Of a DNA stretch of 8,401 bases, positions 1 through 4,728 are shown piece after piece (positions within the stretch are counted from its first letter, which is position 1; each line of letters opens with the position of its first letter). This DNA is from CAYQEC01 sp964569015 (GTDB lineage Bacteria; Actinomycetota; Acidimicrobiia; Spongiisociales; UBA5794). The notes below the pieces were generated by a model that saw only the letters and a program-made list of their open reading frames with translations, did not search any database and was not told where the DNA came from. A program made the position numbers and the translations under genes. Location: NCBI GenBank assembly GCA_964569015.1, contig CAZMSN010000068.1, forward strand, positions 1 through 8,401, in the 5' to 3' direction.

Positions 1-58
1 ATCGCTGGCGGCTTCGCCGCCGCTCTCCGACTTTCCCTTCCGCAGGGAGGGTGAGGAG

Positions 59-84
59 AAAACGCGGGTGTGGCCGCGCCCGCG
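59..84 (-). terminator. Probable intrinsic terminator of the lactate dehydrogenase gene
   Basis: Read on the minus strand, a perfect 6-bp stem CGCGGG/CCCGCG (84-79 with 68-63) encloses a 10-nt loop and is followed at once by TTTT (62-59). It begins three bases after the TGA stop of the lactate dehydrogenase gene. A GC-rich stem plus a short T run is the form of a Rho-independent terminator, although four T residues is a short run. Further left are two smaller hairpins, 34-48 (TCCCT/AGGGA) and 7-21 (GGCGGC/GCCGCC), both without a T run. Nothing else was seen in bases 1-58. Confidence 0.5.
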
Positions 85-86
85 CC

Positions 87-1025
87 TCAGCCGATGCTGG
101 CGATGGTGTCGCGCACCGCGGCAGCCGAGGCGGCGACGGCTTGCCTCTCGGTGTCGGTGGCGGAGAGAGGAAGGATGCGACCGGCGCCACGGATGTCGAC
201 GAGGCGGGGGAGGGAGATGCAGGCCTCGCCGAGTCCCAGCGCCGGGTCGAGGGGAGCGGTGACGGGCAGCACCGCGGCCTGGGCGGTGTGATCGAGCGCC
301 TCGAGGATCTCGGTGGTCGCCATGGCGATGCCCCAGCTGGTGGCGCCCTTGCCGGCGATGATCTCGTAGGCGGCGTTGCGCACCTGGTGGAGGATCTCGG
401 CTCGGTCCTCTTCGTCGAGGATGCTCCCATCGCTTGTCTGCACCTCTGCGAGCGGCGAGCCGCCGATGGTGGCGGACGACCACAGCACCGTCTCGCTGTC
501 GCCGTGCTCGCCGACCACGTGGGCGTGGATGTGCCGTTCGGCGATGTCGTAGCGCAGGGCGAGCAGGTGCCGCAGGCGTGAGGAGTCGAGCACGGTTCCC
601 GAGCCGAGGACCATGCCGTCGTCCCGGCCGGTCAACTGCACGGTGAGCTGGGTCAGTACGTCCACCGGGTTGGTGACCACCAGGATGACCGCATCCGGTG
701 CCACCTCGACCAGCGACGGCACCAGCGTGCGGAAGATGCCGGCGTTGCGAGCCGCCAGGTCGAGGCGGGATTCGCCGGGCCGCTGCTTGGCGCCAGCGGT
801 GATGACCACCACGTCGGCTTCGGCGCAGACGGCGATGTCGTCGCCACCCTTGATGGTCGTCGGGCGCACGAACTGGAGGCCGTGGCGAAGGTCCAGCACC
901 TCGGCGCACGCCTTCGTGTTGTTCATGTCGTGTATCGACAGGCGTCGGGCGACGCCCTGGTTCAGGGCGGCGAAGGCGATCGCCGTGCCCACGCTGCCGG
1001 CCCCGATGATTGCGAGATGATCCAC
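87..1025 (-). CDS. ldh: L-lactate dehydrogenase (NAD-dependent, LDH/MDH superfamily)
   Basis: This 312-residue cytoplasmic enzyme should interconvert pyruvate and L-lactate with NADH/NAD+. The N-terminal Rossmann fold shows GAGSVG at residues 8-13 and Asp33 after the second strand, which binds the NAD ribose. The substrate loop reads GAKQRPGESR (78-87): Gln81 matches the position (Gln102 in classical numbering) that selects pyruvate over oxaloacetate, whereas malate dehydrogenases carry Arg there. Arg87 matches Arg109. The catalytic set continues with TNP (118-120), Asp147 and Arg150 (Asp168/Arg171), His174 in GEHGDS (His195), and Thr229 in KGATSW (Thr246). Length is normal for bacterial LDH. 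The start is GTG, chosen because a strong Shine-Dalgarno sequence lies 8 nt upstream and the Rossmann strand begins at once. A hairpin ends the upstream gene, so ldh is probably transcribed alone. The specificity residues argue against a malate dehydrogenase; only kinetics would settle it. Confidence 0.93.
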   Translation of the reverse strand: MDHLAIIGAGSVGTAIAFAALNQGVARRLSIHDMNNTKACAEVLDLRHGLQFVRPTTIKGGDDIAVCAEADVVVITAGAKQRPGESRLDLAARNAGIFRTLVPSLVEVAPDAVILVVTNPVDVLTQLTVQLTGRDDGMVLGSGTVLDSSRLRHLLALRYDIAERHIHAHVVGEHGDSETVLWSSATIGGSPLAEVQTSDGSILDEEDRAEILHQVRNAAYEIIAGKGATSWGIAMATTEILEALDHTAQAAVLPVTAPLDPALGLGEACISLPRLVDIRGAGRILPLSATDTERQAVAASAAAVRDTIASIG

Positions 1026-1033
1026 GGCGCCTT

Positions 1034-1040
1034 CCCTCCT
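1034..1040 (-). promoter_or_regulatory. Ribosome binding site of ldh
   Basis: The minus strand reads AGGAGGG with an 8-nt spacer before the GTG at 1025. It is the strongest Shine-Dalgarno match among the start regions of this window, and it fixes the GTG start of the lactate dehydrogenase. Confidence 0.75.
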
Positions 1041-1059
1041 CGAGGCTTCAGTCCTCCTA

Positions 1060-1085
1060 CCGATCCTACGGGCGCCCCTGATCGG
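1060..1085 (-). promoter_or_regulatory. Candidate ldh promoter/operator: -10 box inside nested inverted repeats
   Basis: A perfect 6-bp inverted repeat, CCGATC (1060-1065) and GATCGG (1080-1085), flanks a perfect 8-bp palindrome GGGCGCCC (1070-1077). On the minus strand a TANNNT-type -10 box, TAGGAT (1068-1063), overlaps the left arm. Transcription from it would leave a 5' leader of roughly 30 nt carrying the strong ribosome site. No convincing -35 hexamer is visible at 17-18 bp spacing. The repeats could be an operator or a leader hairpin. They do not resemble the TTGTGAA-N4-TTCACAA site of Rex, a known regulator of ldh genes. Confidence 0.35.
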
Positions 1086-1117
1086 AGGGATGCGATCTCT
1101 TCGGAGTTGTCCATCGC

Positions 1118-1155
1118 CGCAGCCGTCTGCCGGCTCCCCGATTCAGACGGCTGCG
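1118..1155 (-). terminator. 12-bp stem-loop overlapping the stop codon of the membrane-protein gene
   Basis: CGCAGCCGTCTG (1118-1129) and CAGACGGCTGCG (1144-1155) are perfect 12-bp complements around a 14-nt loop. The upstream arm on the minus strand contains the last codons and the TGA (1145-1143) of the membrane-protein gene. No T run follows on the minus strand, so this is a hairpin-only terminator candidate, a form often proposed in actinobacteria, or an mRNA 3'-end stabiliser. It separates the membrane-protein gene from ldh. Confidence 0.55.
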
Positions 1156-2039
1156 CTCTTGCGATCGGCGGAAAAGAGCATGGCGGCAGCCGCCACGAGG
1201 AATGCCAGCACGATGGGCAGCTCCATGGGATCGAACGCCGCCACGTCCGGCACTCCGGCGTCGGCCATGAAGGCCGTCGCCGAGATGTAGGTGAGCTGGT
1301 ATGTGAACGTGGCAACGCACACTGCGGTGGCGATCACGTATCCCCACGGCCGGCGTCGCCACAGCAGCACGCCTCCCACGGCGGCGGCCGGCGCCAGGAC
1401 GGCCATGTCCATGACGTATGCCAGGTGGATTCGCTCCAGCGGAAGCGGCAGCACGTCGGCGGGGAACTCTCCGTTGATGGCGAAGCGAGCCGAGTAGAAG
1501 CCCCACATCGCCACCAGCGCCAGCGCCAGGAGCAGCAGTAGCCATGCCACGGAGCGGACCGGGGTTCTCGGCCCGAATCGGGCGGCGACCTGCGGGACGT
1601 CCATCCCGGAGAGAACGAAGACCAGGCCGAACAGGGAGGTCGCGAACAGCGCCACGTGGAGGAGGAACACGTCGTTGAAGGCGACTTCGAAGACGTAGTA
1701 CCCGTAGTTGTACGTCGAGAATGCCAGCAGCCCTGCCCACACCAGCAGGGCGACGCCCGAGTCCCGGCGCCCGGCCCTGATCGCCCACGCCAGCACGAGG
1801 GGAACCACGAGAGTCACGAGATCGGCTCCGCGCAGTGATGCGGCCGCGACGGCCGAGTCTTGGTAGAGGCCGTCGACCCACAGCCCCGCCGCCGAGGACG
1901 CCAGCATCAGCACGACGACGAGCCACGACAGCACTCGGGCCGTGCGCAGTGCGGCGGAGGTCGCCGAAGCTGGAACGAAGATGCTCTGCAGATCGGTGAC
2001 ACGAAAGGGGGTTCGGTGAGGGCGTTGCTTGCCTGGCAT
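1143..2039 (-). CDS. Integral membrane protein of unknown function, about eight transmembrane segments
   Basis: This 298-residue protein has a basic N-terminal tail of about 34 residues and then roughly eight hydrophobic segments near 35-55, 70-88, 95-114, 122-144, 163-182, 205-227, 231-256 and 271-289. The RRDSG and WRRRPWG loops are positively charged. I do not recognise a named family with certainty. The pattern GLYQDS (57-62), RGADLVTLVVPL (70-81), an aromatic YNYGYYVF (110-117) and LLWRRRPWGY (225-234) resembles a widespread group of uncharacterised bacterial membrane proteins recalled from general knowledge. Asp211 lies inside predicted segment six. The ATG start has no clear Shine-Dalgarno sequence, and a TAGATT box ends 9 nt upstream, so translation may be near-leaderless. 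An overlapping Arg-rich frame at 1066-1926 is a shadow. The stop codon lies in a strong stem-loop. No function can be assigned. Confidence 0.82.
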   Translation of the reverse strand: MPGKQRPHRTPFRVTDLQSIFVPASATSAALRTARVLSWLVVVLMLASSAAGLWVDGLYQDSAVAAASLRGADLVTLVVPLVLAWAIRAGRRDSGVALLVWAGLLAFSTYNYGYYVFEVAFNDVFLLHVALFATSLFGLVFVLSGMDVPQVAARFGPRTPVRSVAWLLLLLALALVAMWGFYSARFAINGEFPADVLPLPLERIHLAYVMDMAVLAPAAAVGGVLLWRRRPWGYVIATAVCVATFTYQLTYISATAFMADAGVPDVAAFDPMELPIVLAFLVAAAAMLFSADRKSAAV

Positions 2040-2048
2040 GGGTACTGC

Positions 2049-2054
2049 AATCTA
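2049..2054 (-). promoter_or_regulatory. Candidate -10 box upstream of the membrane-protein gene
   Basis: The minus strand reads TAGATT, a TANNNT match, ending 9 nt before the ATG at 2039. Transcription starting 6-7 nt beyond it would leave only a 2-3 nt leader, which fits the absence of a Shine-Dalgarno sequence. No -35 hexamer is recognisable, so the call rests on the -10 box and its position alone. Confidence 0.3.
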
Positions 2055-2109
2055 GCTGCGTGCCGGTCGCTGATCGTCGTGGAGCATCAGGAGACGGGCC
2101 GCACGGTCG

Positions 2110-2122
2110 GTGTGCGTCACAC
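2110..2122. repeat. Short inverted repeat GTGTG-N3-CACAC in the 2040-2268 gap
   Basis: GTGTG (2110-2114) and CACAC (2118-2122) form a perfect 5+5 dyad with a 3-bp spacer, about 70 bp upstream of the membrane-protein start. It could be an operator half-site pair, but dyads this short occur by chance. A second small dyad, GCTTC-GCAA-GAAGC at 2168-2181, would form a tetraloop hairpin. The rest of this 229-bp gap holds no tRNA-like or clear terminator structure that I can see. Confidence 0.2.
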
Positions 2123-2268
2123 GTGGATGGGGGAGCGTGGATCTCGACGGGACGGGCATCGGAGGGTGCTTCGCAAGAAGCGGTGGAGGAGTGGCGTTCC
2201 GGAGCCTGTTCGTTGGTGAGGGTGGTGCGACGAATGCGGTCGAGGCAGAACCAGCGGCCGCCCGGTGC

Positions 2269-4620
2269 TCAGGCCACCACGGACACCACGTGCTCCGTGC
2301 CGTCCCAGCCGTCCTCGGAGTGAACCGTGAACTCCACCCGGGTCCCGGCCGGCAACGAGGCGGTCGGCAGCGTCGCGATGTGAACGTCGAGCATCGTTGC
2401 CGTCGGGACCTCGGAGGAGGTTTCCCACCGATCGCCGGTCCAGCGGACGCGGCCCGGTTGCGTGAGGTGCAGGCGAAGATCGCGCTGCGCCCGCATGGTT
2501 CCGATCCTGTGATTCGGCGCCCAGATGGTCACCGTAGCCGGGGTCGTGGCCTCGACGTAGCGGGCGATCGTCTCGGTCGGCATGTCGAACACACGGCCCG
2601 CTTCGAGCGACGCGGCGAGCTTGAGGTACTCGGCGTGCGCCCAGGCCAAGGGCATGGCCGATCCGGTCGGACGTCCCGGGAACAACTCGCGCTCCGGTAT
2701 CTCCTGCCCGTCCCAGACCTGCTCGGGAAGCAGGCCGTTGGGCTCGGCGAAGCGGCCGAGCGCGGCGAACAGGTCACGGGCCTCCTCTTCATTCCCGGCC
2801 GCCAGCTCGTAGTGGGCCCGCTCGCCGGTGAGCAGCGGCCAGGGCCGGCCGATCCCCGAGCCGTCGAACGGACTGCCGTCGGTGTGCTCTCCGTAGCGGT
2901 CGCCGCTGTAGCGGCGCCACGACGGGCCGGGCGGCAGATCCGCCCGGAGCACATGATCGATCACCCGCACCGTGTCGGCGATGCGCTCGTCGCGGGCATC
3001 GCGCAGGCCGAATCGGACCAGGGCGAGGGCGTCGGGACTGACGATCTCCGAGGCCGGAACGGAGTCCGTTCCGGGCGGGCGGTTCTTGATCGGCACCCAG
3101 CCGGCCGTGGGAGAGGCCCCTTCTGCCTCGTCGGGAGGGGTGATCCGGACGTAGTAGCCGGCGACGCCGACCTCTCGGGCGAGGGGAGTGTCGGCCACGT
3201 AGATCCAGCGTTCGATCGAGTCGTTCCAAGCATCTGCCGTCTCCCGCAGGAACGTCGCGACCTCCGCCTCGCCCATCTCGTCGGCCATCGACGCCGCCAC
3301 CACCAAGGCGGCGATCTCGGCTGCCAGGGTGAACGGCGAGTACCCGGCGTCCTCCTCCCAGCGGTCCTGTCCTGTGACGGGCCCGTTGCGCACGATGTAG
3401 GCGGCCGCCAACCTGACCATCGGCCACATCTCCGCGAGGTCGACCGGGCACCCGACCTGGCGGGCCAGGCTCACCGCCAGGATCGGGAGGGCGGTCTCGT
3501 CCATCTGGACCCCGGCCCAGTAGGGCGTGCCGTCGAGCCACATGTTCTGCGCCCAGTGGCCGTCGGCGTCCTGGGTGGTGCGGAGGTAGGCCAGGCCCCG
3601 CAGGGCGTCCTCGGACGCACCGGAGGCCAGCAGACCACCGATCACCTCCACCATGTCGCGCGGCCAGACCAGGTGGTAGCCGCCGAGATCGTCGTCCCCC
3701 TTGTTGAAGCCCCACGGGATCGACAGCGATGCGATGGACGCGCCGGGGAACGAGATCGACTCGTGGACCCGAAGCACGGTGCGGGACCTCACCACCAGGG
3801 GATCGGCCGAATCCGGGGCGAAGGAGTCGTGCCACGCCCGCCAGCCGGACTCGTACACCTGCCGGGCGGCGTCGACGCCTTGTGCCAAGGAGGCCCGGGC
3901 TCGGTGCCCCGCTTCGGCGTCGGACCGGCCGAAACCGACGGCCAGGGTGAATACCCCGGCATCGGGGACCTCGACCTCCCCGGCGAGGGCGACGTTGCCG
4001 GGCCCGGCCCTGCCGTACTCCCAGGTGAGCCGCCCGTTGGCGCGCACGTCCTGCCAGCCGTCGGAGGTCCCGACGTAACCGGCCGAGCGGACGCGCCACG
4101 GCGTGTCGGCCGCCAGGGCGAGGGCCGTGCCGGAGCCGGAGGCGAACAGCATCGGGACGCCCTTGTACTCGCCCACCCAGCCGACGTTGTCACCGCCTCG
4201 GTTGGCGAGGTGGGGGGCGAGCAACACGGTCACGTGCAGGCCGCCTTGCCTCCCGTCGATCCCGACCCGCTGCAGGAGAACGTGCCGTTCCGGGTCGGTG
4301 AGGATCTCCTTGGTGACGCGCAGACCATCGGGCAGCTCATTGACGACGACGAAGCCCGGTACCCCGGGAGCGAACCACTCCACCGACGACCGGGCGTCCC
4401 GTTTCTCCTCGAGGAACATGCCCTCGCCGGACAGCAACAACCCCATGTCCCTCGTGCAGGCGGTGTCGATGCGGGGGTGGTAGATCTCGTCGACGATCCC
4501 GTGGCCGATGCTGAACCACACCCGGGACTCTGTGGTCAGGGAAGTCCCGACCGCCGCCTTGGCGCTCGACGTCCAGCGTGGGGGGATCCCCGGACGGCCG
4601 GGGGCGTCTCCGTCATCCAT
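2269..4620 (-). CDS. GH15 glucoamylase / glucodextranase-type alpha-glucosidase, probably cytoplasmic
   Basis: This 783-residue enzyme should release glucose from the non-reducing ends of alpha-glucans (glycogen, maltodextrin or dextran-type), inverting the anomeric configuration. An N-terminal beta-sandwich spans about 15-275 (VWFSIGHGIVDEIYHPR near 34-50). The (alpha/alpha)6 catalytic barrel runs from about 285 to 685 and contains WGFNKGDDDLGGYHLVWPRD (303-322), QNMWLDG (358-364) and PWPLLTGERAHYE (593-605). The catalytic acids expected for bacterial GH15 are Glu422/423 in DRWEED (419-424) and Glu633 in GLLPEQVWD (629-637). A C-terminal beta domain of about 95 residues (690-783) resembles that of other bacterial glucoamylases. 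No signal peptide is present, as the N-terminus is polar, so intracellular action is inferred. GAGGT lies 7 nt before the ATG, supporting the start. The gene has no TTA, CTA or TCA codons. Substrate and linkage preference cannot be read from the sequence. Confidence 0.9.
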   Translation of the reverse strand: MDDGDAPGRPGIPPRWTSSAKAAVGTSLTTESRVWFSIGHGIVDEIYHPRIDTACTRDMGLLLSGEGMFLEEKRDARSSVEWFAPGVPGFVVVNELPDGLRVTKEILTDPERHVLLQRVGIDGRQGGLHVTVLLAPHLANRGGDNVGWVGEYKGVPMLFASGSGTALALAADTPWRVRSAGYVGTSDGWQDVRANGRLTWEYGRAGPGNVALAGEVEVPDAGVFTLAVGFGRSDAEAGHRARASLAQGVDAARQVYESGWRAWHDSFAPDSADPLVVRSRTVLRVHESISFPGASIASLSIPWGFNKGDDDLGGYHLVWPRDMVEVIGGLLASGASEDALRGLAYLRTTQDADGHWAQNMWLDGTPYWAGVQMDETALPILAVSLARQVGCPVDLAEMWPMVRLAAAYIVRNGPVTGQDRWEEDAGYSPFTLAAEIAALVVAASMADEMGEAEVATFLRETADAWNDSIERWIYVADTPLAREVGVAGYYVRITPPDEAEGASPTAGWVPIKNRPPGTDSVPASEIVSPDALALVRFGLRDARDERIADTVRVIDHVLRADLPPGPSWRRYSGDRYGEHTDGSPFDGSGIGRPWPLLTGERAHYELAAGNEEEARDLFAALGRFAEPNGLLPEQVWDGQEIPERELFPGRPTGSAMPLAWAHAEYLKLAASLEAGRVFDMPTETIARYVEATTPATVTIWAPNHRIGTMRAQRDLRLHLTQPGRVRWTGDRWETSSEVPTATMLDVHIATLPTASLPAGTRVEFTVHSEDGWDGTEHVVSVVA

Positions 4621-4654
4621 GGGCTCGACCTCGTTGACTCGTCACGCGTCACCG

Positions 4655-4660
4655 AGCCTA
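4655..4660 (-). promoter_or_regulatory. Candidate -10 box upstream of the GH15 gene
   Basis: The minus strand reads TAGGCT (TANNNT) 34 nt before the glucoamylase ATG, inside the 108-bp gap after the P-type ATPase. No -35 hexamer is recognisable at 17-18 bp. Between this box and the start codon lie a direct repeat CGTCAC-G-CGTCAC (4640-4652) and a TGAC-TC-GTCA dyad (4635-4644), possible regulator contacts but short. The gap also has no convincing terminator, so read-through from the ATPase remains possible. Confidence 0.25.
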
Positions 4661-4728
4661 CGGTGGATCGGCCACGTCGGTGCCCTGAGGCGGTCACAAT
4701 CGCTCGGCGGGCCACCGGTCGGCCGGCT

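Noticed and set aside
51..581. Plus-strand 176-codon frame opposite ldh
   Set aside because: It is a Gly/Asp/Arg-rich shadow lying antisense to a fully conserved lactate dehydrogenase.
87..1025. Malate dehydrogenase instead of lactate dehydrogenase
   Set aside because: The substrate loop has Gln at the specificity position (GAKQRPGESR) rather than the Arg typical of malate dehydrogenases.
1066..1926. 286-codon minus-strand frame overlapping the membrane-protein gene
   Set aside because: It is Arg-rich with no hydrophobic pattern or motif, whereas the overlapping frame encodes regular transmembrane helices and ends at a hairpin.
2236..2261. Stem GCGGTC/GGCCGC after the GH15 stop as a terminator
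   Set aside because: On the transcribed minus strand one pair becomes a C-A mismatch, the loop is 14 nt and no T run follows.
2789..4099. 436-codon minus-strand frame inside the GH15 gene
   Set aside because: It is an Arg/Gly-rich alternate-frame shadow, and the GH15 frame carries all the family motifs.
4710..4724. GGCC-N7-GGCC hairpin after the ATPase stop as a terminator
   Set aside because: The stem is only 4 bp with no T run. The local sequence is full of CCGG/GGCC, so pairing by chance is expected.
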